Source of the DNA: Planctomycetota bacterium
Lineage (GTDB): Bacteria; Planctomycetota; OFTM77
NCBI GenBank assembly: GCA_029260795.1
Contig: JAJDCO010000092.1
Span: 64,877-128,876, forward strand
Length of the DNA: 64,000 nt
Reading direction: 5' to 3'
Under the pieces are notes generated by a model that did not search any database, had not been told where the DNA came from, and was given only the letters and a program-made list of their open reading frames with translations. Made by a program: the position numbers and the translations under genes. Shown here one piece after another: positions 8,212 to 16,962 of the stretch (position 1 is the stretch's first letter; each line of letters begins with the position of its first letter).

Positions 8212-9588
8212 TCAGAAGGCGATCTGATACTGCAAGCGGATCATCACGCCGTCGTCGCCGATGCGGTATCCGGGCGCCGAGTTGCTCGTCGGCGAGCCGT
8301 CGAGGAGCGTGATGTCGGCGCTGAGCTTGTTGGAGTGATCGCCGTTGATGTAATAGTTGGCGCCGAGCGCGTACTCCCACGAGTCCTTGTAGCGGCCTTG
8401 CACCGTCGACGTTTGGCCGACGATCTCGAACTCCTCGGGAGAGATCATGTAGCCGGCCCCGAGGTAGCCGCCGAAGGAGTCGTTGGTATGATTCTGGAAT
8501 CCGGCCGGTGCCGGGGCGTTGGGCTGGATCCGACGCAGCCACCGAAAGTAGAACTCGCCGTGCAGGCTGAAGCCCTGCGACTTCACGGCGCCATCGATGG
8601 CGAGGAGCGTCAGGTCGGAGCGGTGGGCACCCAAGCTCGTGAGACGAGTTCCGTCGTCCAATCGCAAGAAGTTGGACTCCGCGATTGGCACTCCGGCTCG
8701 GGAGGCGCCGTCTTGGCGCGCCCAGGTCAAGCTCGAGCCAAAGCGCGTGCGCGTGTCGCTCTCGGCCTGGATGTCGGCGTAGCCTTTGCCGAAGTCACCC
8801 GTCGGCTCGAACCAGACCGTCGCCGAGAGCACCGGGTCGCGGTTGACCTGAGTCGTGTTGAGGTCAGTGGTGTTGAAGCCGTTGCCGATCATGGCTCGAT
8901 AGTGGAAGCCGTCCGTCGGCTCGCCGATGGCCCAGATGCCGACCGTCCGATCGGGGCGGAAGAACGTCGTCGCGAGCGAGCGATCGACGAGGTGCGTGCG
9001 CGTCGAGCCGTCGATCCACTCGCGGGATCCCGGAACGAAGGCCTTGCCGATGTGCAGGTCGAAGGCCCGGCTGAACTCGTAGTTGAACCAGAAGTCATGG
9101 AAGATCGCCCGGTGGTTGTCATCGGTGTCGGCATCGATGTTGAGGTAGAAGTGCATGCGCGGGTCCCAGAACGTCCCGCGGAACTCGAGCCGAGCCCGCT
9201 CCAACTCGAAGTCGCTTCGACTGTCGACATCGACCGGTGTCCCCGAGGTCCGCGTGCCGAGATTCGTGTGATTGTCGTCGTCGACCGTGAAGTTCGTGTA
9301 CCGGAACTGCATCCGACCGTTGATTCGAAGCGCGAAGGGGTTCTTCTCCATGTCCTTGGAGCGGAACACGAACCCTTTGTCGTATCCGACCTCCCAGTCC
9401 GCTTCTTCGACCGCGCCATTCGGCGAGCCGAGGCTTCCCTGTTTCGATTCGAGCTTCTGGATCCGCTCGTCCTGCTCCGTCACACGACGCTGAAGCTCTT
9501 CGTTGCTTGGAGGCGTCTCCTGACCCAGGGCTCCGCAGCAGAGCGCCCCGAAGACGCTGAGGATTCGAATCGACTGGACACAACTCAT
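8212..9588 (-). CDS. Outer-membrane porin, phosphate-selective OprO/OprP type
   Basis: A 458-residue porin. MSCVQSIRILSVFGALCCGALGQ is a signal peptide. A short coiled coil follows (EELQRRVTEQDERIQKLESKQ), as in many OprP-like porins. The remainder is a beta-barrel with strands such as GRMQFRYTNFTVD and a C-terminal GVMIRLQYQIAF ending in Phe, as outer-membrane proteins do. Conserved segments for the family include FELERARLEFRGTFWDPRMH and the 'FHDFWFNYEF..HIGKAFVP' region. The start at 9588 has GGAG 8 bases upstream; upstream in-frame starts add only non-exported sequence. Phosphate or other anion passage is inferred from family. Confidence 0.8.
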   Translation of the reverse strand: MSCVQSIRILSVFGALCCGALGQETPPSNEELQRRVTEQDERIQKLESKQGSLGSPNGAVEEADWEVGYDKGFVFRSKDMEKNPFALRINGRMQFRYTNFTVDDDNHTNLGTRTSGTPVDVDSRSDFELERARLEFRGTFWDPRMHFYLNIDADTDDNHRAIFHDFWFNYEFSRAFDLHIGKAFVPGSREWIDGSTRTHLVDRSLATTFFRPDRTVGIWAIGEPTDGFHYRAMIGNGFNTTDLNTTQVNRDPVLSATVWFEPTGDFGKGYADIQAESDTRTRFGSSLTWARQDGASRAGVPIAESNFLRLDDGTRLTSLGAHRSDLTLLAIDGAVKSQGFSLHGEFYFRWLRRIQPNAPAPAGFQNHTNDSFGGYLGAGYMISPEEFEIVGQTSTVQGRYKDSWEYALGANYYINGDHSNKLSADITLLDGSPTSNSAPGYRIGDDGVMIRLQYQIAF

Positions 9589-10063
9589 CGTGACGGCTCC
9601 TTGCCAGATGGCCTTCTCTCGGACAATGACCGGTGCATTCCGGTGCGAATGAAGCGGTGAGTCTTCGATGGCGGTGGGGGAGACCGCGCTCGGGAGATCA
9701 ATGCAAGGCGGGAGAGTACTGAGCGAGAGTGAAGCGAGTGTGAAGAGTCGAAAGGCGAGGGGCAAGTGCCGACTCGGGGCTTCAGGGCGTGAAGTGTCGA
9801 TGAGCGAGCAGGGCTTTTCACGCGAAAAGGGGAGCTCCCCGATGGGCCCGAGTTGCGGGGCGACCAGGGCCGTTCTGACCGAAGCGGCGCGTGCTTCATC
9901 AAGATGCGGATCGTGAGGAGATCGTCGCGCGAATCGGACGACCGGCGATCACGATTCTCCCGTGAAAAGATCGTGAAGAAGCGGAACCTGCCGAGGCCGC
10001 TTTCGTCGGGGGAACGCGCGGGGCCTCGGCATCCATGCTCTCGCGAGGGAGCGCGAGCGTCGT
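9589..10063. other. Gene-free interval between porin and hydrolase
   Basis: I see no convincing gene in these 475 bases. They hold the porin leader, a 12-bp perfect palindrome GGGGAGCTCCCC at 9829-9840, and just before it a CTTTTC-ACGC-GAAAAG hairpin (9814-9829). Confidence 0.5.
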
Positions 10064-11347
10064 CTACTGGTCGCTGCCGCCGATGTCGATGCGCGCTTCG
10101 AAGAGTCGATCGGCATCGTTCCAAGGCAACGTCCAAAGCAGCGTCGAGAGACGCTTCTCCACCCGCCCTCGGAATCGCTCCTCGCCTTGCACGAACACCG
10201 CGATCTCCTCATCGAGGTCGACCAGGGGGGCGCCGAGGAACAGGCTGAACGGTCCCGGATCGTCGCCCCCTTCGAGGAGCCGGACGTCGATGCGATTCGG
10301 CTCCGTGACGGCGACCTCCATCAACGACTTCAGGATCGGGCTCGGCCAGTAGATCCAGTAGAAGTGCTTCTTCCACTCCAAGGTCGGTTGCCAGAGGAAC
10401 TTCTTCGGGCGAGCGTTTCGCGTGTGCTCGGCCACCCACTGCTGGGTGGGCAGGTACCCCTCGGCCGGGCGATTGTGGCCGCGATCGTCCACGCGCAGGT
10501 AGCGGTAGTTGAAGCCCTCGGGATAGCGAGCCTTCCATTCCTTCAGTCGCTCGAAGGCGTAGTCGTTGGGCTCGGGGGGGACTCGCGGATCGTCGCTGCT
10601 TTGGAAGCAGAGAAACGTCTGCGAGTACAGGTTCGGAAGGAGACCGTCCTCGATGTCGACGATCGTGTGGTCGGTTCTCGAGCGGTAGAACGGTGTCGGT
10701 CCGCCCGCATAGGCCGCGGCGCCCGCGAAGAGGTCCGGGTGGTGTGCTCCCAGCGACCACGAGCCGTGACCCCCCATGCTGTGGCCGGAGACGTAGATCT
10801 TGTTCGGATCGATTGGAAAAGTGCGCTTGGCTGCTTCGACCAGCTCGAGCACGAACTCCTCGGTGCCGCTGTCGACCCAACCGCGCTCGGTCTTCTCGAG
10901 GACCTCGGGGAAGATCCAAACCCAACCGCCACCGCCCATGCCCGCGGCCATGCCCTCGGCATCGCCCGACCCGACACCTCCCCCGTGCAGACCGATGAAG
11001 AGTGTGTCGGCGCGCGCACCCCGCACGATGTACTTGCCGCGCTTCTTCTCGGGATCGAAGAAGTAGTGCGTCCCGCTGGTCTCGAGGCGTCGACCACCGT
11101 GTGCCGCGAGGAGCTTGGCGAGGCGCTCGCGAATCCGACGCAGATCCGACTCACGCTCGAGCGGACGATACGTGCGATCGTACTCGGCGCGCAGCGCGAC
11201 GCGCGTGGCCTCGTCGCCTTGCAGATAGGGCTGCACCAATCGGTCCAGCCGGCTGTTGGTCGGGACCTTCTTCGTCTTCTGAGCGGAGGCCGACGATGCG
11301 GTGATCAGCCAAAGGCCGAGCGCGAGGCTGAGGGCACTTCGTGTCAC
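10064..11347 (-). CDS. Secreted alpha/beta hydrolase (esterase / depolymerase-like)
   Basis: A 427-residue exported hydrolase. The GTG start at 11347 has AGGAG 7 bases upstream and gives a signal peptide (VTRSALSLALGLWLITASSASAQ). The catalytic nucleophile lies in YVSGHSMGGHGSW near residue 190, the GxSxG elbow of the PHB-depolymerase/feruloyl-esterase type. An oxyanion-hole-like LFIGLHGGGVGSG lies near 120. The probable catalytic His is in RVDDRGHNRPAEGYLP near residue 280. The C-terminal part looks like a beta domain (LKSLMEVAVTEPNRIDV). The frame is open much further upstream, but that sequence is antisense to purD and is not used. The substrate is unknown. Confidence 0.75.
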   Translation of the reverse strand: MTRSALSLALGLWLITASSASAQKTKKVPTNSRLDRLVQPYLQGDEATRVALRAEYDRTYRPLERESDLRRIRERLAKLLAAHGGRRLETSGTHYFFDPEKKRGKYIVRGARADTLFIGLHGGGVGSGDAEGMAAGMGGGGWVWIFPEVLEKTERGWVDSGTEEFVLELVEAAKRTFPIDPNKIYVSGHSMGGHGSWSLGAHHPDLFAGAAAYAGGPTPFYRSRTDHTIVDIEDGLLPNLYSQTFLCFQSSDDPRVPPEPNDYAFERLKEWKARYPEGFNYRYLRVDDRGHNRPAEGYLPTQQWVAEHTRNARPKKFLWQPTLEWKKHFYWIYWPSPILKSLMEVAVTEPNRIDVRLLEGGDDPGPFSLFLGAPLVDLDEEIAVFVQGEERFRGRVEKRLSTLLWTLPWNDADRLFEARIDIGGSDQ

Positions 11348-11373
11348 GGAAGCTCTCCTGGGGGGCGAAGGAT

Positions 11374-11389
11374 GGGCGGCTAGCCGCCC
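11374..11389. promoter_or_regulatory. Perfect 16-bp palindrome upstream of the hydrolase gene
   Basis: GGGCGGCTAGCCGCCC is identical to its reverse complement and lies 27 bp upstream of the hydrolase start codon, in the divergent gap with purD. It could be an operator or a transcript hairpin. Confidence 0.4.
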
Positions 11390-11623
11390 CCGTCGTGGGT
11401 GACGGTTCGGACGCGCGAGTCTCCGGTTGGTTCGAGTTTTCTCGATCTGGCCTGGACGCGCAAGGGCTCCTTGTGAGCGTCCGGCTTCCGCGCTCCTCGA
11501 TTGCGACCTTGACGGGCGCAAGGTCCCTTCGATAATGCGGTCACCGAAGGCCCCGGGTCGGCGCTTCGGGCGAGCGCCGGTTCGTTCTTTCAACAGCTCA
11601 GTCAGCGTGAGGAGGCTTCGCGG

Positions 11624-12922
11624 ATGAAGGTCCTGGTGGTCGGTGGGGGAGGGCGCGAGCACGCGCTGGCATGGAAGATCGCCCGATCCTCGCGAGTCGA
11701 TCGCGTCTACTGCGCTCCCGGCAATCCGGGCATCGCCCAGGTGGCTGAATGCGTCGACATCGCTGCGACCGACATCGACGCCCTCGGACGCTTCGCCGTC
11801 GAAAACCGAATCGACCTCACCGTCGTGGGCCCTGAAGATCCGCTCTGCCAAGGCATCGTCGATCACTTCGAGGGCTTGGGCTTGCGCTGCTTCGGACCGA
11901 GTGCGCGGGGTGCCGAGCTCGAGGGCAGCAAGGCCTGGTGCAAGGCGATCCTCCGCAAGTACAAGATCCCGACTGCGAGCTCCCGGACCTTCGATCTCTA
12001 CCGCGATGCACGGCGCTACATCGACAGCCTCGAGATCTTCCCCGTCGTCTTGAAGGCCAGCGGGTTGGCGGCCGGAAAGGGCGTTTCGATCTGCGAGAAT
12101 CGGGAAGACGCGCTGGCCGAGCTCAAGGTGATGATGGAGGACAAGAAGTTCGGTACCGCCGGACGGACCGTGCTCGTCGAGGAGATGCTCAAGGGCCGCG
12201 AGGCGAGTCTGCTTGCCTTCACCGACGGCCAAACGATCGTGCCGCTCGAGTCGGCTCAGGACCACAAGGCGGCTTTCGACGGTGATCGGGGTCCCAACAC
12301 GGGCGGCATGGGAGCGTTCTCACCCAGCGACGCGATCTCCTCGAAGGTCATGTATCAGGTCGAGTCGCAGATCTTGGTCCCGATCGTCCACGCGTTGAAT
12401 CGCGAAGAGCGTCCCTACCGAGGACTCCTCTACGCCGGATTGATGATCACCGGCAACGGACCCAAGGTGCTCGAGTTCAACGTGCGCTTCGGGGACCCCG
12501 AGACGCAGCCGCTCCTCATGCGCCTCAAGAGCGACATCGTGCCGCTCTTCGAGTCCGTGATCGATGGTCGCCTCGAGGATCAAGAGATCGAGTGGGATCC
12601 GCGGCCCGCCGTCTGTGTCGTCCTCGCCTCGAGAGGATATCCGGGGGAGTATGTGAAGCACTTGGGAATCCACGGCCTCGGCGACATCCAGGTCGGCGAC
12701 GATCTGCAGGTCTTCCACGCCGGCACCGAGCTCCGCAACAAGCGGGTCGTCACAGCGGGCGGACGGGTGCTGGGTGTGACGGCCTTGGGCCAGGACCTCG
12801 CCGATGCCAGTCGTCGTGCCTACCAAGCCGTGGAGCAGATCGGGTTCGAAGGAAGCTTCTACCGGCACGACATCGCGCGCTCGCTGCCCCAAACGTCGAT
12901 CGTCCGTGAGAGCGGCGCCTGA
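11624..12922 (+). CDS. purD: Phosphoribosylamine-glycine ligase
   Basis: A 432-residue GAR synthetase, the second step of purine synthesis (phosphoribosylamine + glycine + ATP). It begins MKVLVVGGGGREHALAWKI, the family's N-terminal signature. ATP-grasp elements follow: VVLKASGLAAGKGVSICEN near 145, FDGDRGPNTGGMGAFSP near 215, and LEFNVRFGDPETQPLL near 287. Length and motif order are normal. ATG at 11624 is preceded by GAGG. The glycosyltransferase gene starts inside its last codons on the same strand. Confidence 0.96.
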   Translation: MKVLVVGGGGREHALAWKIARSSRVDRVYCAPGNPGIAQVAECVDIAATDIDALGRFAVENRIDLTVVGPEDPLCQGIVDHFEGLGLRCFGPSARGAELEGSKAWCKAILRKYKIPTASSRTFDLYRDARRYIDSLEIFPVVLKASGLAAGKGVSICENREDALAELKVMMEDKKFGTAGRTVLVEEMLKGREASLLAFTDGQTIVPLESAQDHKAAFDGDRGPNTGGMGAFSPSDAISSKVMYQVESQILVPIVHALNREERPYRGLLYAGLMITGNGPKVLEFNVRFGDPETQPLLMRLKSDIVPLFESVIDGRLEDQEIEWDPRPAVCVVLASRGYPGEYVKHLGIHGLGDIQVGDDLQVFHAGTELRNKRVVTAGGRVLGVTALGQDLADASRRAYQAVEQIGFEGSFYRHDIARSLPQTSIVRESGA

Positions 12923-13652
12923 TCTTGCGCGCTCCGCACGGCGGGGCGCCACCAAAGAGCCGGCACCCAGGCCCGGTGCGATCACGATCGTGGTGCCGAC
13001 CTTGGACGAGGCCGCGATCTTGCCTCGAACGTTGGAGCGCCTCGCCTCCCTGCCCGGACGACCCGAGATCGTGGTCGCCGACGGGGGGAGTCGGGACGGC
13101 ACGCAGGGGATTGCCGAGCAGTTCGGAGTCTGCGTCGATTCGGCTCCGGGACGCGGCCTCCAGCTGTGCGCCGGCGCGGAAGCCGCCACGGGAGAGGCGC
13201 TGATCTTCGTTCATGCCGATTGCTGGATCGATGCCGACGCCTTGGCCGCCGCGAGGGAGGCCTTACAGAGTGGAGCCGTCGCCGGTTGCTTTCGACAGCA
13301 GATCGAAGCGCCAGGGAGAATGTACCGGTGCGTCGAGCGAGCCGCCAGTCGTCGCGCTCGCTGGTGGCGGACGCTCTATGGTGACAGTGGCTTGTTCGTC
13401 CGAAAAGACGACTACTTCGCCGTGGGCGGGCATCCGGCTGTCGGGCTGTTCGAGGACGTCCTGCTCTCTCGTCAGCTGAGGCGGCGCGGGCGCATCACCG
13501 AAGCGGCGCGCGGTGCCATTCACGTCTCGGCCCGCCGCTGGCAAGAGCGCGGGTTGCTGCGGACGACTGCGCTCAACTGGGGGCTCAAGGCCGGCTTCTG
13601 GGCGGGAATCTCACCCGATCGCCTCGCCCGTTGGTACTACTCGTCGCGTTGA
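12906..13652 (+). CDS. Family 2 glycosyltransferase
   Basis: A 248-residue GT2 enzyme. GAITIVVPTLDEAAILPRTL and EIVVADGGSRDGT are the nucleotide-sugar binding motifs; LIFVHADCWID supplies the DxD-like metal site; VGLFEDVLLSRQLRRRG is the ED-x acceptor region. It looks like the short GT2 proteins annotated in the TIGR04283 group. I chose the GTG at 12906 (17 bp overlap with purD) over the ATG at 12804, which would overlap purD by 119 bp with no added domain. The 3' end overlaps the convergent kinase gene by 16 bp. Membrane association is possible through the C-terminal GLKAGFWAGISPDRLARWYY. Confidence 0.8.
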   Translation: MRAAPDLARSARRGATKEPAPRPGAITIVVPTLDEAAILPRTLERLASLPGRPEIVVADGGSRDGTQGIAEQFGVCVDSAPGRGLQLCAGAEAATGEALIFVHADCWIDADALAAAREALQSGAVAGCFRQQIEAPGRMYRCVERAASRRARWWRTLYGDSGLFVRKDDYFAVGGHPAVGLFEDVLLSRQLRRRGRITEAARGAIHVSARRWQERGLLRTTALNWGLKAGFWAGISPDRLARWYYSSR

Positions 13653-15010
13653 GCGGCGCTGATTCGACTCCGGCGACGCTCGATCTCCAAGACGAGCTCT
13701 CGAACCTGATCACGGAACTTCCGGGCAAAACCGATGCGCACCTGCCCACTCCTGTTCGGCAATGGCTCGAACGCGCGCATGCGGAGGCCTCGAATGATCA
13801 GCTTCGGTCCGCCGAAGAAGCCCGTCGCGAACTCGGCGCTCGCCAGGTCAGCGTAGGAGATGCGAAACTCCTTCACGTCTGACTTCACGACACCCAGGAT
13901 GGCGTCCACGACCTGGTACTCGAGACACAGCCCTTGCCGCTCGAGGTGCAGCACGCCGTTCGCCTGGGCGAAGCCTTCAAAGAACCACTCGTCGATCAGG
14001 CAAGGCAAGGAGAGGTCGGCGCCCTCGCCATCTGGCTGGGCGGTGCCAGTCGGCTCCGGTTGCGGTACCTGAGGCGCCGCTTCGTGCGGCGTGCGAGAGA
14101 TCTCCTCGACACGCGAGCGAAGATCGCTGATCTGCTGGTATCGTCGGCCGGGCTCCTTCTCCAAGGCGCGCAGCACCACCTCGTCGAGGCGGACGTCGGA
14201 GCCGGCCTTGTGCGAGGGCGGGTCGAAGCGCCCGACGGGGAGCTCGTGGGTGAGGAGCTCGTAGATGAGCACTCCGAGGGAGTAGATGTCCGCCCGATGA
14301 TCGACCTCGAGCGGTCGGCTCATCTGCTCCGGGGCCATGTAGTGCAGCGTGCCCATCACTTGGCTGCCGCGGGTCAGGTGCTCTCCGTCGTTCATACCGT
14401 TGCCGACCAGTTTGGCGAGACCGAAGTCGGCGATCTTCACGCGTCCACCAGCATCGAGCAGGATGTTCTCCGGCTTGATGTCGCGGTGGATCACTCCCTG
14501 CGCGTGCGCATAGGCGAGCCCATCACAGATCTGGGGAACGAGCTCGAGCGCTTGCGGCGCCGAGATCTCTTTGGCGCGCAGGGCAGCCCGCAGGCCAGGG
14601 CCCGGGACGTACTCCATCAAGAGGTAGTAGAGACCGTCCCGCTCACCGAAGTCGTAAACCGAGACGATTCGAGGATGATTCAGGCGAGCCAGCGCCCGCG
14701 CCTCTCGTGTGAACCGGGCCGCGAAGTCCGGGTCGGACGCGAGTCGGGGGGACAGGATCTTCAAGGCCGCGTCGCGATCGAGTCGCTTCTGACGAACCCG
14801 ATATACGACGCCCATTCCGCCTCGTCCGACCTCTTCGAGGACCTCGAGCTCCGGGAATCGGCGTCCGAGACCTTCGATCGACAGAACGGGACCGCCGACG
14901 TCGCTCGGTTCGGCGCCCAGCCGAAGAAGGCAGCTCGGACAGAGGCCTTCGAGCTCGTAGCCTTCGGCCAGTGGGCGCCCACAACGCGGGCAAGAATGCG
15001 GCGCGGCCAT
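13637..15010 (-). CDS. Ser/Thr protein kinase with N-terminal zinc ribbon and C-terminal PH-like domain
   Basis: A 457-residue PknB-type kinase. Residues 6-31 hold two CxxC pairs (CPRCG...CPSC), a zinc ribbon. The kinase follows: GRGGMGVVY (P-loop, about 66), AALKILSP (Lys), VIHRDIKPEN (catalytic loop, about 173), DFGLAKL (Mg site), MGTLHYMAPEQ (activation segment). After a Pro-rich linker the C-terminal 120 residues (GVLHLERQGLCLEYQVVD ... GPKLIIRGLRM) look like a PH/GRAM-like beta domain. It has no transmembrane helix, so it should be cytoplasmic. The ATG at 15010 has AGGAG 9 bases upstream. The substrate is unknown. Confidence 0.9.
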   Translation of the reverse strand: MAAPHSCPRCGRPLAEGYELEGLCPSCLLRLGAEPSDVGGPVLSIEGLGRRFPELEVLEEVGRGGMGVVYRVRQKRLDRDAALKILSPRLASDPDFAARFTREARALARLNHPRIVSVYDFGERDGLYYLLMEYVPGPGLRAALRAKEISAPQALELVPQICDGLAYAHAQGVIHRDIKPENILLDAGGRVKIADFGLAKLVGNGMNDGEHLTRGSQVMGTLHYMAPEQMSRPLEVDHRADIYSLGVLIYELLTHELPVGRFDPPSHKAGSDVRLDEVVLRALEKEPGRRYQQISDLRSRVEEISRTPHEAAPQVPQPEPTGTAQPDGEGADLSLPCLIDEWFFEGFAQANGVLHLERQGLCLEYQVVDAILGVVKSDVKEFRISYADLASAEFATGFFGGPKLIIRGLRMRAFEPLPNRSGQVRIGFARKFRDQVRELVLEIERRRSRISAAQRDE

Positions 15011-15409
15011 CTCGTTTGCTCCTGAGACTCGGGTCGATCCGAACGCCTCAATATGAAGGAAAACGACCGCGAGGTTACGGGCGAAACTCGAGACCGCAGT
15101 CATCCCGGCCCGGCCCTGAAAAAGTGAAGACTGGCTTTCCCCGAGGCTGACGCCTCGGGCTTCGGCCCTTCGGCCCTCGCGCTCGTCGTTCGCCGAAAAC
15201 GGCGAGGGCGTGATCCCTGGGACCGCGGGCGGCCCGCCAGGCGGCCCGCCCGCATCTCTTGCTCCGGCAGTGTTCGGTGTTGGACTCGATGCCGCTCCAG
15301 TCGATGTCAGACGCATCAATCTGACGGAGTCCGAATCGAATCACGAACACCCCACTGAGGCCGAGCGCAATGGGCGCCGGTCGACGACGCGAAAGCGCAG
15401 GAGGCCACA
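15011..15409. other. Gene-free interval with strong hairpins
   Basis: No gene seen. CCCGAGGC-TGAC-GCCTCGGG at 15141-15160 is a perfect 8-bp stem with a 4-base loop, followed by two copies of TTCGGCCC. A GC-only inverted repeat (GCGGGCGGCC...GGCCCGCCCGC) lies around 15226-15253. They may act as terminators, but there is no T-run. Confidence 0.5.
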
Positions 15410-15586
15410 ATGATCTGGGCATGTGCGATGGGCGGGTACTCGCTGATCCTGATCGCCTTGACCGTGGCCGGGCAGCGCTATCTGCGCGAGCGCGAATCGA
15501 GCGAGCGTCGCACCATTCGAGACCGCCGTGTCACACCGCTGCGGAGATCGAGCTCGATCGATCCCCTGACGCAGACCAGCTTCTGA
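15410..15586 (+). CDS. 58-residue single-pass membrane protein
   Basis: ATG at 15410 is preceded by CAGGAGG with good spacing. The product starts MIWACAMGGYSLILIALTVA, one hydrophobic helix, followed by a basic, Arg-rich cytoplasmic tail (RYLRERESSERRTIRDRR) ending DPLTQTSF. No family is recognised. The strong ribosome-binding site and helix-plus-basic-tail layout make it likely to be real. It stands alone between the kinase gene and the sensory cluster. Confidence 0.6.
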   Translation: MIWACAMGGYSLILIALTVAGQRYLRERESSERRTIRDRRVTPLRRSSSIDPLTQTSF

Positions 15587-16038
15587 GGACTTCGTCACGC
15601 GGTGACGAAACGAGAGCCCTCCCCGGGAACAGTCAGCAGGAATCGAGGTCCGAGCCCACTGCCAGGAGTGTCGGCGGTTTGACGCCCGCGAAAGAATGGC
15701 TCGAACGCGCGCCCGAGCTCGTCGGACGCGACCCAGCCGGACCTTCTTCATCGGGGGTGGGGCGGGATGGTCGCGAAGGTCCTGGAGCGTGGGCTCAAGC
15801 TCCAGGTTCTGGCGGTCGAAAGGGATGTCGTGGTCGTCTTGCGTGGCTCCCCCCAAGGGGAAGCGTGGAAGGGCGGTCCGCCCGGCATGACGCTCGACCG
15901 ACTCTGGTGACTTGATGATCTCCTCGAGCCCGAATCGTCGAGTGGTCTCCAGCCGGACCAGCGTCACCGAGCCTGCAGTGCCCGGAAGAGCCGAATTCTC
16001 GCGTCTTCAGTTGTCATCCTGAACGTCGGGTCGAATCC
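15587..16038. other. Interval without a convincing gene
   Basis: A minus-strand frame open from a GTG at 15967 reads MTLVRLETTRRFGLEEIIKS at first but then degenerates to low-complexity Arg-rich sequence and runs antisense through the 58-residue gene. I do not accept it as a gene without comparative support. Confidence 0.4.
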
Positions 16039-16962
16039 TTGACGATCCTGATCACACTCCTGAGCCTCTGGACCGGTTTCTCTGCCCAACCGGGCGGGGA
16101 AGAGGTCTGGATTCTGATCAGCAGCGAGGCGGGACCCTACCGGGAGGCGGCGACGAGGCTCCAGCTGCGGCTTCGAGAGCGGGAGCTCGACAGCCGAGTC
16201 TCGACGCTCGAGTCGTTGACGCGAAAGGCGCTCGAGTATCGGGTGCTGCAGGGCAACACGGCCGTCGTGTCGATCGGGTCGCGGGCTGCTCGGGCGGTAC
16301 AAGAGCTTGCCGTGGCTCGCGCGATTCACATCTACTGCCTGGTGTCGGATCCGGAGTCGCTCGGTCTTCTCGACGCACCCGTCTCTCATGGCGTTTCGAT
16401 CCAGGTGCCACTGGTGCAGCAGCTCGTATTGATCGAGGAGGCGCTACCGGAGACGCACCAGGTCGGGTTGTTGTGCCGCTCCCCCGCCTCCGGTGAGGGG
16501 TGTGGCGGTGAGCTGAAGGCCGCGTTGCCGGCGGGCTGGGAAGCCTTCCCGGTCGACATGGGCGCGACGCCAACCGCGGCCGAGGCGATCGATCGCTTGC
16601 TCGAGACCCGAGTGGACGTCGTATGGATGACCGCCGACTCCGAGGTCTTCAACAGGGCGACGATTCGCGCCTTACTGCTGGGGTCAGTTCGCCGGCGAGT
16701 CCCGGTGTTTGGATACTCCGAGTCCTGCGTGAAGGCGGGCGCCTTGTTCGGCATCTCGATCGAGCCGAGCGACCAAGCCGATCAAGCCTTTGACATCTTG
16801 TGGGAGCTCCGGAGTCGAGCCGAGACCTCGAGGAGCGAGGAGCCGGCGCTTCGTCAGGATCCGAGGTTCCGAATCGTCTGGAATGAGAACGTCGCGGACT
16901 TGTTGCGAGTCAAGCTGCCGGCATCGATTCGAAAGAGAGCCCGCGAGGTGCATCAACAGTGA
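16039..16962 (+). CDS. ABC substrate-binding-like periplasmic protein
   Basis: A 307-residue exported protein of the ABC_sub_bind (PF04392, TrpX-like) type. It starts at TTG 16039 with a short signal peptide (TILITLLSLWTGFSAQ). The two-domain pattern is visible: VVSIGSRAARAVQELAV near 82, HQVGLLCRSPASG near 145, VDVVWMTADSEVFN near 195, and VPVFGYSESCVKAGALFGI near 225, which in this family precedes ligand-site residues. There is no permease or ATPase gene. The gene overlaps a histidine kinase start by 4 bp (GTGA), so it most likely acts as a sensory binding protein for that kinase, not as a transporter part. Confidence 0.8.
   Translation: MTILITLLSLWTGFSAQPGGEEVWILISSEAGPYREAATRLQLRLRERELDSRVSTLESLTRKALEYRVLQGNTAVVSIGSRAARAVQELAVARAIHIYCLVSDPESLGLLDAPVSHGVSIQVPLVQQLVLIEEALPETHQVGLLCRSPASGEGCGGELKAALPAGWEAFPVDMGATPTAAEAIDRLLETRVDVVWMTADSEVFNRATIRALLLGSVRRRVPVFGYSESCVKAGALFGISIEPSDQADQAFDILWELRSRAETSRSEEPALRQDPRFRIVWNENVADLLRVKLPASIRKRAREVHQQ

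Noticed and set aside
15341..15967. 208-codon minus-strand open frame from a GTG at 15967
   Set aside because: After the first 30 residues the sequence is low-complexity and overlaps the better supported 58-residue gene on the other strand.
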